Origin: Streptomyces dengpaensis | GTDB taxonomy: Bacteria; Actinomycetota; Actinomycetes; Streptomycetales; Streptomycetaceae | Length of the DNA: 64,000 bases | Direction: 5' to 3' | Assembly: GCF_002946835.1 (NCBI RefSeq) | Contig: NZ_CP026652.1 | Location: 3,906,001 to 3,970,000, forward strand | Shown here: piece by piece, positions 7,178 to 15,464 of the stretch | Numbering within the stretch: the first letter of the stretch is position 1 | Layout: every line of letters begins with the position of its first letter | Notes under the pieces: generated by a model | Seen by the model: the letters and a program-made list of their open reading frames with translations, nothing else | The model's database searches: none | Told to the model about the DNA's origin: nothing | Translations under genes and position numbers: made by a program

Positions 7178-7423
7178 GGTGACGGTCATGGGCGGTACTC
7201 GAGGGCCTCGGAGGGGTCCGTGAGGGCGTTCAGGAAAAGGTCGGCGCACGGCGGACGAACGCCTCGGAGCCGTCCGGGTGGACGTCGCCCTCGCGGGGCT
7301 CGGGAAGGACCCGGGAGGGACATGGGAAGGCCTTGGGAGGAGCCAACGGCCGGGGGTGCGTGACGGTCACGGATCCGTTTGCGTCATGATCCGGAAACAC
7401 CGTCACGAACTCCGGGGGAACCC

Positions 7424-7972
7424 ATGCGCGTCCTGCCCATCGCCGTCGCCGTCCTCGCCGGCGCCTTTGCCCTGACCTCCTGCGGCGACAGCGGTGGTGG
7501 CGGCGACGCCCATGCCGCTTCCACCTCCGCTTCCGCCAATGCCTCCGCCTCCACCGACTGCAAGATCGACGAGGTGGGCATCCAGGTCGGGCCCGCCAAC
7601 GCCGCCCAGGCGGCCGGGGACACCGGCAATGTCCCGGTCACGATCACCAACCCTGGGACCCAGTGCACCCTCGAAGGCTTCCCCGGCCTCGAAGTGCGCG
7701 CCGGTGAGACCTCGACGGAGATCCTCCCGGACAAGTCCGCGCAGCCGGTGAAGCTGCCCCTGGCCAAGGACGGCGCCGCGTCGTTCACCATCACCTACGT
7801 ACGGGGCGAGGGCGGCGATGCGAAGACCCTCGACCTGAAGACGCTGAAGATCAGCCTGCCGGGGTCCGACAAGACTCAGGACTTCGCTTGGTCCTTCGGG
7901 CCGGTCGCGGGCAAGGACGGGGCGGGCACGCTGAACGCCTCCACGAGTCCGTTCCAGCACGCGGGCGACTGA
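7424..7972 (+). CDS. Lipoprotein with DUF4232 domain
   Basis: A 182-residue exported protein. MRVLPIAVAVLAGAFALTSC is a lipoprotein signal with Cys about 20; a Ser/Ala-rich linker follows, then a DUF4232 domain from about residue 45 (VGIQVGPANAAQAAGDTGNV, then ITNPGTQCTLEGFPGL). The two conserved Cys of the domain are present. DUF4232 proteins are common, uncharacterised actinobacterial surface proteins. The ATG at 7424 follows GGGGGAA. It sits 250 bp after another lipoprotein gene and just before a large tandem repeat array. Confidence 0.88.
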   Translation: MRVLPIAVAVLAGAFALTSCGDSGGGGDAHAASTSASANASASTDCKIDEVGIQVGPANAAQAAGDTGNVPVTITNPGTQCTLEGFPGLEVRAGETSTEILPDKSAQPVKLPLAKDGAASFTITYVRGEGGDAKTLDLKTLKISLPGSDKTQDFAWSFGPVAGKDGAGTLNASTSPFQHAGD

Positions 7973-8014
7973 CGCCGTGGGTCACGGTAGGGCCGATGGG
8001 GCGGGGGGCTGAGG

Positions 8015-8402
8015 TTGCGGGCCACGGTGGGGCCAAGGTTGCGGGTCGGTGGGGCCAAGGTTGCGGGTCGGTAGGGCCGAGGTTGCGGGTCGGTAGGGCC
8101 GAGGCTGCGGGTCGGTAGGGCCGAGGCTGCGGGTCGGTAGGGCCGAGGCTGCGGGTCGGTAGGGCCGAGGCTGCGGGTCGGTAGGGCCGAGGCTGCGGGT
8201 CGGTAGGGCCGAGGCTGCGGGTCGGTAGGGCCGAGGCTGCGGGTCGGTAGGGCCGAGGCTGCGGGTCACGGGAGGGCCCGAGGTTGCGGGTCGGTAGGGC
8301 CGAGGCTGCGGGTCACGGGAGGGCCCGAGGTTGCGGGTTGCTGGAGGGCTGAGGCTGCGGGTCGCCGGAACGCTGAGGATGCAGGTTGCCGGAGCGCTGA
8401 GG
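8015..8402. repeat. Tandem array, 17 units of 22-25 bp
   Basis: Units read (C/T)TGCGGGTCGGTAGGGCC plus GAGG. Seven consecutive 22-bp copies at 8105-8258 are identical. Flanking units diverge and grow to 24-25 bp at both ends (GTCACGGGAGGGCC variants). There are no unique spacers, so it is not CRISPR. The 22-bp unit is not a multiple of three, so it is unlikely to be coding. It fills the space between the lipoprotein gene and the stop codon of the DUF2786 gene. Confidence 0.95.
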
Positions 8403-8409
8403 ATGCGGC

Positions 8410-9558
8410 TCAGGGGATCGGGCGGCGGCCTTTGACCTGCGCACGGTCCGCCGCCGCGGCTCCCTCCTGCCATCCGGCCGCGTCGCTGACCCCGCGCAGC
8501 CGGGTGGTCACCGTCTCCGGGAACATGCGGTCCATGCGGTCCGCGACCGCCACGTCGCGGGCCGCGAGGACCGGCAGCAACTCCCCCTCCGAGGCCGCCA
8601 CTTGGCCCTCCGCGACGGACGCCAGGCGGTCTCCGATCCGGTGCGCGTACGCGGCGAGGAAGGACTGCCGGAAGGTCTTCGTACGCTTCCGCCCTCCTGC
8701 CCGCTGTGCCGCCTCCGCCTTCGTCATCGCCGCCGTGGCCTGTACGAGCAGCGAGGTGTAGAGGAGCTCGACCGCCTCCAGATCGGGTTCGAAGCCGACG
8801 ACGGTCGAGAAGCCGAGGGCCTCGTTCCACACGGCCCGGCAGCGGTTCGCCCCGGCCACCGCGTCCAGGAGCACCGCCTTGGCCGTCTCGTACGGCGGCT
8901 CGACGCCGACACGGCAGGCGCCGGGCGCGTCCTTCGCGTGCGTCCGCGCAGCGAGCAGCGCCTCGTCGATGCTGTGCCGCGCCATCAGTTCCTGTGCCTT
9001 GGCGCTCAGCGCCTCGGCCTCCTCGGGGAAGCCGGTCGCCTCGGCCTTCGCCAGCAGGGCGCGGATACGGGTGAGCATGCGGGAGTCGTGGGGGGTGGCC
9101 GGGCTCGCTGCGGGGTGGGGCCCCGGTGCGTCCAGTGGTTCGAGGGTGGGGAGGCGGAGGAGGAGGCGGTAGAGCTCCAGTACGGCGGTGGCGTGCGAGA
9201 AGCGGTCGGTGCGGGGGGCTGGCTCCTGCTCCGCTTGGGCGTGCAGTTCTTCGAGCTGGGCGGACCAGCGGGGACCCTGCGGCGCGCGGTTCTCGCTCAG
9301 GATCAATGCCGACACCAGGCGTACGTGTACGTCGTCCAGTTCGCGTCGCACGAACCGTACGACGTCGGCGGGCTGCCAGCCGCGTCGCCAGGCCGCGGCT
9401 ACGAACTCCTCACCTCGGCGGGTGAGTTCGGCATCGGAGGCGGGGTCGGCGGCGAGCAGCGAGGCCCCGGTGTCGAGGGTCGCGTCGGTGTCGGCGTAGA
9501 GGGCCGCCTGGAAGGCCCGCTCCACCGTGCCGGGGCCGGGCGTACTGCTGCTGCTCAT
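8410..9558 (-). CDS. DUF2786-domain protein
   Basis: A 382-residue cytoplasmic protein. The central region (about 155-205) has the DUF2786 signature LTRIRALLAKAEATGFPEEA, followed by EALSAKAQELMARHSIDEAL. The C-terminal half, with RQSFLAAYAHRIGDRLA, resembles the portion that follows DUF2786 in bacterial and phage homologues. No enzymatic motif is seen and function is unknown. The ATG at 9558 gives MSSSSTPGPG. The gene ends 8 bp from the tandem array and starts about 40 bp from a 113-bp nested palindrome. Confidence 0.85.
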   Translation of the reverse strand: MSSSSTPGPGTVERAFQAALYADTDATLDTGASLLAADPASDAELTRRGEEFVAAAWRRGWQPADVVRFVRRELDDVHVRLVSALILSENRAPQGPRWSAQLEELHAQAEQEPAPRTDRFSHATAVLELYRLLLRLPTLEPLDAPGPHPAASPATPHDSRMLTRIRALLAKAEATGFPEEAEALSAKAQELMARHSIDEALLAARTHAKDAPGACRVGVEPPYETAKAVLLDAVAGANRCRAVWNEALGFSTVVGFEPDLEAVELLYTSLLVQATAAMTKAEAAQRAGGRKRTKTFRQSFLAAYAHRIGDRLASVAEGQVAASEGELLPVLAARDVAVADRMDRMFPETVTTRLRGVSDAAGWQEGAAAADRAQVKGRRPIP

Positions 9559-9598
9559 GCGTCGATCGTGTCACGCGCCTCCTGCTGCGTCGGGGGTC

Positions 9599-9711
9599 GG
9601 GGCCGTGCCGGTACATCCGCCCGTCGTGGCCGGTGGATCAGACGTGGGAATACAGGAACCCTCTCCAGATCCGAACGGGGCGACGGGCATGTGATGTACC
9701 GGCACGGCCCC
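9599..9711. repeat. 113-bp nested palindrome (MITE-like or structured RNA)
   Basis: A perfect 19-bp outer inverted repeat (GGGGCCGTGCCGGTACATC and its complement, 9599-9617 and 9693-9711) encloses a second pair, CGCCCGTCG/CGACGGGC. Inside lie a GGATC/GATCC pair and a GGG..CCC pair. No flanking target duplication or transposase is seen. It lies upstream of the DUF2786 gene and could form the leader of its transcript. Confidence 0.75.
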
Positions 9712-9780
9712 TCCCGCGCGCTGGCGACTGCGGGTGCGTGGGGGCGTGCGCCCAGATCTTTCAGCCCGTCCGGCGAAGCC

Positions 9781-9888
9781 TTTTAGCCCGTCCGGCGTTT
9801 GAGGACGAGGCCGTTCAGGCCGATGCGGGGGGCTGGGGGCGGCAGCCCCCAGGTATGGGAATGGGTAGGGGCGGAGGGGGCGAAAAAC
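9781..9888 (+). repeat. Dispersed Streptomyces intergenic repeat, copy 1
   Basis: It begins TTTTAGCCCGTCCGGCGTTT and continues with GAGGACGAG, a GGGGGCTGGGGGC block and GGGTAGGGGCGGAGGGGGCG. The same ordered blocks recur in reverse orientation at 23002-23105. The first block is also partly duplicated immediately upstream (9762-9775). Confidence 0.8.
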
Positions 9889-9949
9889 ATCCCGCCCGCA
9901 GACGGGGGCGACGGGCCTTCGATCGGCTGGCGCACCCCCAGCCCGGGGT

Positions 9950-9966
9950 GTCAACTGTGGGTTGAC
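9950..9966. promoter_or_regulatory. Operator 1, GTCAAC-N5-GTTGAC
   Basis: A 17-bp dyad with spacer TGTGG, 30 bp upstream of the HTH-Clp_N start codon. An identical-arm dyad follows at 9978. A -10-like TAGGAT (9971-9976) lies between the two. Confidence 0.7.
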
Positions 9967-9977
9967 GCCGTAGGATC

Positions 9978-9994
9978 GTCAACCTACGGTTGAC
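9978..9994. promoter_or_regulatory. Operator 2, GTCAAC-N5-GTTGAC
   Basis: A second 17-bp dyad with identical arms and spacer CTACG, ending two bases before the ATG. The centres of the two sites are 28 bp apart. Binding here would overlap the likely transcription start. Confidence 0.7.
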
Positions 9995-9996
9995 GC

Positions 9997-10737
9997 ATGA
10001 CTTCGAAACCACCCGGAACGGCATCCGTACGCCTCGACGACCTCATCGAGGCCATCAAGAAGGTCCACACCGACGCACTCGAACAGCTGCAGGACGCGGT
10101 AATCGCAGCTGATCACCTGGGCGACGTAGCCGACCACCTGATCGGCCACTTCGTGGACCAGGCACGGCGCTCGGGCGCGTCCTGGACAGAGATCGGTAAG
10201 AGCATGGGGGTCACACGGCAGGCCGCGCAGAAGCGGTTCGTGCCGAAGGCCGAGGCCGACCTCGATCCCAACCAGGGCTTCGGCCGCTACACCCCCCGCG
10301 CCCGGCACGTCGTCATGGCCGCGCATGAGGGGGCCAAGGCGTCGCGCAGCACGGAAGGGCTCCCCGAGCACCTGGTCCTTGGTCTACTCGCTGAGCCCGA
10401 GGGCCTTGGTGCGCGGGCGATCGTCGCGCAGGGCGTGTCGTTGGACGCCGTGCGCGAGGCGGCCACGGCCGCCCTGCCGCCCGCCGCCGACGAGGTTCCC
10501 GAGCTCGTTCCGTACGGCCCCGCCGCCAAGAAGACCCTGGAACTCACCTTCCGCGAGGCGCTGCGCCTCGGCCACGACTACGTCGGCACGGAACACATCC
10601 TGCTGGCCCTCCTGGAGTTCGAGAACGGCGAGGGCGTCCTCAGCTCGGTCGGCGTCGACAAGGCGGCGACCGAGGAGTACATCGCGCAGCTGCTCGAAGG
10701 GATCACTCAGCAGGCCCGGGAGCAGGGCGGCAGCTGA
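9997..10737 (+). CDS. HTH regulator fused to two Clp N-terminal repeats
   Basis: A 246-residue protein. An N-terminal helix-turn-helix is seen at about residues 58-85 (RRSGASWTEIGKSMGVTRQA). Two Clp_N repeats follow: RYTPRARHVVMAAHEGAKAS with LPEHLVLGLLAEPEG, and KKTLELTFREALRLGHDYVG with TEHILLALLEFENGEG. Clp_N domains bind substrates or adaptors of ClpC/ClpA unfoldases, so this may be a transcription factor tied to proteolysis; that is inference. No AAA+ domain is present. Two identical-arm dyads immediately upstream suggest autoregulation. No good ribosome binding site precedes the ATG, so the leader may be very short. Confidence 0.88.
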   Translation: MTSKPPGTASVRLDDLIEAIKKVHTDALEQLQDAVIAADHLGDVADHLIGHFVDQARRSGASWTEIGKSMGVTRQAAQKRFVPKAEADLDPNQGFGRYTPRARHVVMAAHEGAKASRSTEGLPEHLVLGLLAEPEGLGARAIVAQGVSLDAVREAATAALPPAADEVPELVPYGPAAKKTLELTFREALRLGHDYVGTEHILLALLEFENGEGVLSSVGVDKAATEEYIAQLLEGITQQAREQGGS

Positions 10738-10776
10738 GCGGCCGGATTGTCAGACCCTCCTGCGAGACTCGTCATC

Positions 10777-12468
10777 ATGACCGAGCGCTGGGCTCTCGCG
10801 CCGGCCGAGGACGGTGGCGCGGAGGTCGCCGCCCTCGGCCCCGACGGGCTGCCCGCGGGACCGGTCCACACGGAGCCCGATCTCGCGGCGGCCGTGCGGA
10901 CCAGGCCGCAGGTGAGCCGGTGGGTCTGGCGGTCCACGGCCGACGTCTATCCGCGTCTGCTCGCCGCGGGGGTGCGAGTGGAGCGGTGTTACGACATCGA
11001 GGCCGCCGAGACCCTGCTGCTCGGACACGAGGGGCGGCTCGGCCTGCCCAGATCGGCGGCCGCCGCGCTGGCCCGGCTGCGCGGCGGCCCCGTACCGCCC
11101 GATCCGCCGCAGCGCTCCGCCGAGCCCGGCGCGCAGTCGTCCCTCTTCGAACCGCGCCCAGTGCATGTGCCGGTGGCGGATCTCCTCGAGGTGTACGCCG
11201 ACCAGCAGCGCCGGCATGACGCCACCGCGCACCCGGCGCGGATGAGGCTGCTCACGGCCGCCGAGTCGGCGGGGATGCTGGTCGCCGCCGAGATGAACCG
11301 GGCAGGGCTGCCATGGAGCGCGGACGTCCACCGGGACGTGCTGCACGAGCTCCTTGGAGAGCGGTACGCAGGCGGGGGTGAGCCACGGCGACTCGCCGAG
11401 CTCACGGATGAGGTCTCGGCCGCCTTCGGGAGGAGGGTCCGACCTGATCTGCCCGCGGATGTCATCCGAGCCTTTGCGCAGGCCGGGATCAAGGTCACGT
11501 CCACGCGGCGGTGGGAGATCGAGTCGATCGACCATCCGGCCGTGAAGCCCCTCGTCGAGTACAAGAAGCTGTACCGGATCTGGGTCGCCCATGGGTGGTC
11601 CTGGCTTCAGGACTGGGTGCGGGACGGGCGGTTCCGGCCCGAGTACCTGCCGGGCGGGACGGTCACCGGGCGCTGGGTGACCAATGGCGGGGGCGCCCTC
11701 CAGATCCCCAAGGTGATCCGGCGTGCCGTCGTCGCCGACCCGGGCTGGCGGCTCGTCGTCGCCGACGCCGATCAGATGGAGCCCCGAGTATTGGCCGCGA
11801 TCTCCCGTGATCCTGGGCTGATGGAGGTCGCCGGGCGCGAGAGTGATCTGTACCAGGCGGTTTCGGACCGGGCGTTCGCCGGTGACCGTGCCCAGGCCAA
11901 GCTCGCCGTGCTCGGCGCGGTGTACGGACAGACCTCGGGTGACGGCCTCAAGAACCTCGCGCTGTTGCGCCGCCGGTTTCCCAAGGCCGTGGCGTACGTG
12001 GACGACGCGGCGCGGGCCGGCGAGGAGGGGCGGCTTGTGCGGACCTGGCTGGGGCGGACCTCTCCGCCCGCGGCGGGTGCGTCGGACGACTTCGCGGAGG
12101 AGGCGGGTATTCCGCAGGACGATCCCTCCGAGGCCCCCGTCGACCAGGGCTGGGTCCCGGGGTACGCCTCCTCCAACTCCCGTGCTCGCGGCCGGTTCGC
12201 CCGTAACTTCGTGGTCCAGGGCAGCGCCGCCGACTGGGCCCTGCTGGTGCTCGCCGCGCTGCGGCGCACCTGCTCGGATCTCGCGGCCGAGCTGGTCTTC
12301 TTCCAGCACGACGAGGTGATCGTGCACTGTCCGGCGGAGGAAGCGGACGCCGTGGTGACCGCGATCCGTGAGGCGGCGGAACTCGCGGGGCGGCTCACGT
12401 TCGGGGAGACGCCGGTTCGGTTTCCGTTCACTACGGCCGTGGTGGAGTGTTATGCCGACGCCAAGTGA
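10777..12468 (+). CDS. Actinobacterial PolA-like DNA polymerase (bifunctional 3'-5' exonuclease/polymerase type)
   Basis: A 563-residue family A polymerase. The C-terminal half has motif A (VVADADQMEPRVLAAISRD), motif B (QAKLAVLGAVYGQTSG) and motif C (FFQHDEVIVHCP). The N-terminal ~190 residues are a diverged, probably inactive or weak exonuclease-like domain. No 5' nuclease domain is present, unlike PolA. This form is annotated across actinobacteria as a bifunctional 3'-5' exonuclease/DNA polymerase; a repair or translesion role is inference. The ATG at 10777 (MTERWALAP) is chosen. The 3' end overlaps a small direct-repeat cluster. Confidence 0.9.
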   Translation: MTERWALAPAEDGGAEVAALGPDGLPAGPVHTEPDLAAAVRTRPQVSRWVWRSTADVYPRLLAAGVRVERCYDIEAAETLLLGHEGRLGLPRSAAAALARLRGGPVPPDPPQRSAEPGAQSSLFEPRPVHVPVADLLEVYADQQRRHDATAHPARMRLLTAAESAGMLVAAEMNRAGLPWSADVHRDVLHELLGERYAGGGEPRRLAELTDEVSAAFGRRVRPDLPADVIRAFAQAGIKVTSTRRWEIESIDHPAVKPLVEYKKLYRIWVAHGWSWLQDWVRDGRFRPEYLPGGTVTGRWVTNGGGALQIPKVIRRAVVADPGWRLVVADADQMEPRVLAAISRDPGLMEVAGRESDLYQAVSDRAFAGDRAQAKLAVLGAVYGQTSGDGLKNLALLRRRFPKAVAYVDDAARAGEEGRLVRTWLGRTSPPAAGASDDFAEEAGIPQDDPSEAPVDQGWVPGYASSNSRARGRFARNFVVQGSAADWALLVLAALRRTCSDLAAELVFFQHDEVIVHCPAEEADAVVTAIREAAELAGRLTFGETPVRFPFTTAVVECYADAK

Positions 12469-12512
12469 GTGTTCCGCCGACAGCACGTGAGTGTCGTATC
12501 GACGGCACGTGA
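12456..12512 (+). repeat. Direct repeats spanning the polymerase stop codon
   Basis: Three imperfect repeats of CGAC(G/A)(C/G)CA(A/C)GTGA(GTGT) occur. The first contains the stop codon of the polymerase gene. Confidence 0.6.
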
Positions 12513-12534
12513 TCGCGCCCGCCCGCTCCGAGGC

Positions 12535-14111
12535 CTACGTCCGCTTCGGTTTCTCTGGCTTTTCCGGCTGTTCCGGCTGTTCCGGCTTGTCGTTCAGGAG
12601 CTCCCGTAGCTCCGCCACCACCGGGCTGTCCGTCTCCTCCAGGGCCTTCAGCGCCGACTCCCATTGTTCGTATGCCGCTTCGGCGTCCCCTCGCGTGCTC
12701 AGGAGCAGCCCTCGCTGGTGGCGGGCGAGTCCTCCGGTGTAACGGTCGGCCCGGCAGTCGGCCCTGCGCAGCAGCAGGTCGCATTCGCACGCGGCGCGCT
12801 CCCACTGGCCCACCCCGCGCAGCGCCCGCACGAGGCCGAGCCGGGTCTGCGACTCGCCGTGCCAGTCGCCGTGGGTGCCAAGGATGCGCAGGCTCTCCTC
12901 GAAGTGCGGTAGGGCCGCGGCCGGTTCGCCGAGGGCGAGGTGGGCGTAGCCGATGTTGCAGTGCGCGGAGTGGCGGATGATGACGTCGTCGAGCGCGACG
13001 CCGATCGTGAGGCTGCGCTTGTGGTGGTCGATGGCGGCCCGGGGATCCGTGTGCTCGTACAGGTTGCCGAGGTGGCTGTAGGTGATGGCCTCCGTGTGCG
13101 GATCGCCCAACTCGCGGGAGAGTTCAAGGCTTTGGAGGAGCGCCTCGCTGGATTCGGCGTGGCGTGGCGCACCAGGACCGGGACGTACGGGGAGGTCGCG
13201 GCGTGGCGTTCCACCAGCGCCACCAGGTTCTCCAGCTCCAGGTCGCCCCAGGCGAAGGCCTCCTTCGCGGAGCGGAACGGGGGTGTGGCCACGACGTCCG
13301 CCGCGTGCGCGTGCGGCTGTGCGGCGGTCGGGCGGCTGCGGTCCTCGCGGTCGAGGCCGGGTTCGAGGATCGCCTCCAGGGAGCGGGCGGCGACACCGGC
13401 GTACTCGATGCCGAGTTCCTCCAGCAGGCGGGCCCGCAGGTCGCGGTGAACGGCGAGGGCTTCGGCCTGGCGGCCCGTGCGGTGCAGTACGAGCATCAGG
13501 AGGCGGTGGAAGGCCTCGCGGAGGGGGTACTCCGCGGTGAGGGCGGCCAGCTCGGGGGCCAGCCGGTCGCGTCGGGCGACTGTGGAAGCGAGCATCAGCT
13601 CGGCCTCGTACCGCCACTCCAGGACCAGCAGCCGGGCCTCCTCCAGACGCTGGACGAAGGCGTGTCCGCCGGTCTCGGGCGGCAGCCCGCTCAGCGGGGT
13701 GCCGCGCCACAGCGCGAGCGCCGCCGTGGCTTCGCGCAGGGCCCGTTCCCAGTCGCGCCCGGCGTGCGCGACGCGCGCGGCCGTGGCGTGGTGCGCGAAG
13801 ACACGGACGTCCAACTCGCCCTCGCCGACCCGCAGGACGTAGCCGGGAGGCACCGCGCGCAGGCGCTCCGGGTCGTCGAGGAGGCGGCGCAGGCGCGTCA
13901 CATGGTTGTGGAGGGAGGCCTGCGCGGACGCCGGGGGCGCTCCGCCCCACAGCGCGTCCTTGAGTACGTCGACCGGGACGACCCGGCCCGGTTCCTGGAG
14001 CAGCGCCGCCAGCAGGGCACGCATCTTAGCGCTGCCGATCGGCCTGAACTCGCCGTCGGCGTCGTACAGGACCGGCGGCCCCAGCAGCCCGAACCGCAGC
14101 TCGTCCCGCAT
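12535..14111 (-). pseudogene. SARP/AfsR-type regulator, frameshifted
   Basis: The first ~330 residues are in one frame: an OmpR-like DNA-binding domain (LRFGLLGPPVLYDADGEFRP, then ALLAALLQEPGRVVPVDVLK) and a BTAD domain (VFAHHATAARVAHAGRDWER to LLEELGIEYAGVAARSLEA). The TPR region (SLELSRELGDPHTEAITYSH, then AALPHFEESLRILGTHGDWH) lies in another frame. The switch falls at 13156-13170, where GGCGT stands twice before GGCGC; removing one 5-bp copy restores a continuous VRHAESSEA reading. Homologous regulators usually carry more TPR sequence between these points, so a larger internal deletion is also possible. A PEQPEKPEKP tail ends the protein. Start chosen at ATG 14111. Confidence 0.8.
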
Positions 14112-14271
14112 CACGCCGCCCCACTGCCTTCCCGACCGAACCGTGTGCCTCATGTTAGCGATCCGTTGGCGTGACCTGATGTGATCAGTTCATCGGATCT
14201 GGCCCGACGGTGCGCGCGTATGAGGCGTAACTCGGGGGAGTGTCGCCGCCGCGGCCGGATCCGGGGTGCCA

Positions 14272-14308
14272 GAGGCCCCGGTCGTCGGAGGTGAACGACC
14301 GGGGCCTC
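14272..14308 (-). terminator. Terminator hairpin after the glycosyltransferase gene
   Basis: A perfect 14-bp stem GAGGCCCCGGTCGT with a 9-base loop. It lies 70 bp downstream of the glycosyltransferase stop and 160 bp upstream of the SARP start. Confidence 0.7.
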
Positions 14309-14326
14309 CGTCTGTCAGCCACCGGA

Positions 14327-14400
14327 GGCGTTCTCGTCGGACGGATCAGATGACAGGCGGGCGTTCCCGTCGGTCGAGTCAGATGACGGGCGGGCGTCCC
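14327..14400 (-). repeat. 32-33-bp tandem repeat over the glycosyltransferase stop codon
   Basis: On the minus strand the final 22 bases of the gene, including the TGA, are repeated 33 bp downstream with two changes, followed by a third partial copy (GAGAACGCC). Confidence 0.75.
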
Positions 14401-15293
14401 AGCCGGGTGAGCCGCCACACCGTGCGCCACCGCATCGGTCGGCGCTCCCCGCCGGGTTGCCGCAGGCCCTCCGCGAACCCGCCGAACCAGGCCTTGAGCC
14501 CGCCGACGGACCGGGTCCGTACGAGCGTGGCGAGGATCCAGATGCCCAGGTGCACGGGGATCAGCGGGAGGGGCAGCCGGCGGCGGGTGAGCCAGACCCG
14601 GTTGCGCGCGGTCACCCGGTAGTAGATGGCGTGCCGGGCGGGCGAGGTCTTCGGGTGCTGGAGCAGCAGCTCGGGCTCGTACCGCACGGTCCACCCGGCG
14701 TCGATGGCACGCCAGGCCATGTCGGTCTCCTCGTGCGCGAAGAAGAACTCGGCGGGCCAGTCACCGATCTCGGCGAGCATGGGCATCGAGAGCGCGTGCC
14801 CACCGCCGAGGAACCCGGTGACCGGCCCTCCCCGCATCGGGTCACTGGCCCCGACGCGGGGAACATGCCGGCGCTGCGTCTCCCCGTTCTCGTCGGCTAT
14901 GCGGAAACCGACGATGCCGAGGCGCGGGTCGGCGGCGTACAGGTCCCGTACCTTCCGCAGCACATCCCCGTCGATCAGCAGCCCGTCGTCGTCGAGTTCG
15001 ACGACGACGTCGACGTCCCCGAACTCCTGCAGGCATCGCAGGCCGACATTGCGGCCGCCCGGACACCCGAGGTTCTCGTCGACCTCGATGGTGGTCACCT
15101 CACCGGGGAGGCCGAGGCGTTCGGCGAACTCGGGCAGCGGGGAGCCGTTGCCCACGATCACGATCCGCGCGGGCGGGACGTCCTGCTTGGCCACGGAGGT
15201 GAGCAGCGCGTCGACCTCGGTGGGCCGGTTCCCCATGGTCACCACGGCAACGGCAAGCCGCGGCCCCTCCTCCGCCTGTGACACGACATCCAC
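14379..15293 (-). CDS. Family 2 glycosyltransferase
   Basis: A 304-residue GT-A fold enzyme. It begins VAVVTMGNRPTEVDALLTSV (nucleotide-sugar binding) and has VDENLGCPGGRNVGL, then VVVELDDDGLL as the metal-binding DxD-type motif. Later GFLGGGHALSMPMLAEIGDW and FFFAHEETDMAWRA are the acceptor and catalytic region typical of rhamnosyl/galactofuranosyl-type GT2 enzymes. No membrane segment is obvious. It probably decorates a cell-envelope polysaccharide; donor and acceptor are unknown. The start is GTG at 15293. The gene stands alone between promoter-sized gaps, and its 3' end is tandemly duplicated. Confidence 0.9.
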   Translation of the reverse strand: MDVVSQAEEGPRLAVAVVTMGNRPTEVDALLTSVAKQDVPPARIVIVGNGSPLPEFAERLGLPGEVTTIEVDENLGCPGGRNVGLRCLQEFGDVDVVVELDDDGLLIDGDVLRKVRDLYAADPRLGIVGFRIADENGETQRRHVPRVGASDPMRGGPVTGFLGGGHALSMPMLAEIGDWPAEFFFAHEETDMAWRAIDAGWTVRYEPELLLQHPKTSPARHAIYYRVTARNRVWLTRRRLPLPLIPVHLGIWILATLVRTRSVGGLKAWFGGFAEGLRQPGGERRPMRWRTVWRLTRLGRPPVI

Positions 15294-15464
15294 CCCATCC
15301 CGGCCGACAACTGTGCCCGCGATGCTAGCCGTTCACCGAAAATATGCTCCACGTACGTCCTTCCGTACGTCCGGACGGCATCGGTCGGGCCGCGTACGCC
15401 CGGCGGAGTTGCGGTGAGTTGTGTGGGTTTGCATGGAGTTGGGTGACAGCGACGGGGGACGGGG

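Noticed and set aside
8015..8402. CRISPR-like regular repeats
   Set aside because: Units are directly adjacent with no unique spacers and no cas genes are nearby.
7982..8830. Open frame through the tandem array encoding Pro/Arg-rich repeats
   Set aside because: The 22-bp unit shifts frame every copy, there is no ribosome binding site, and the frame overlaps the real DUF2786 gene.
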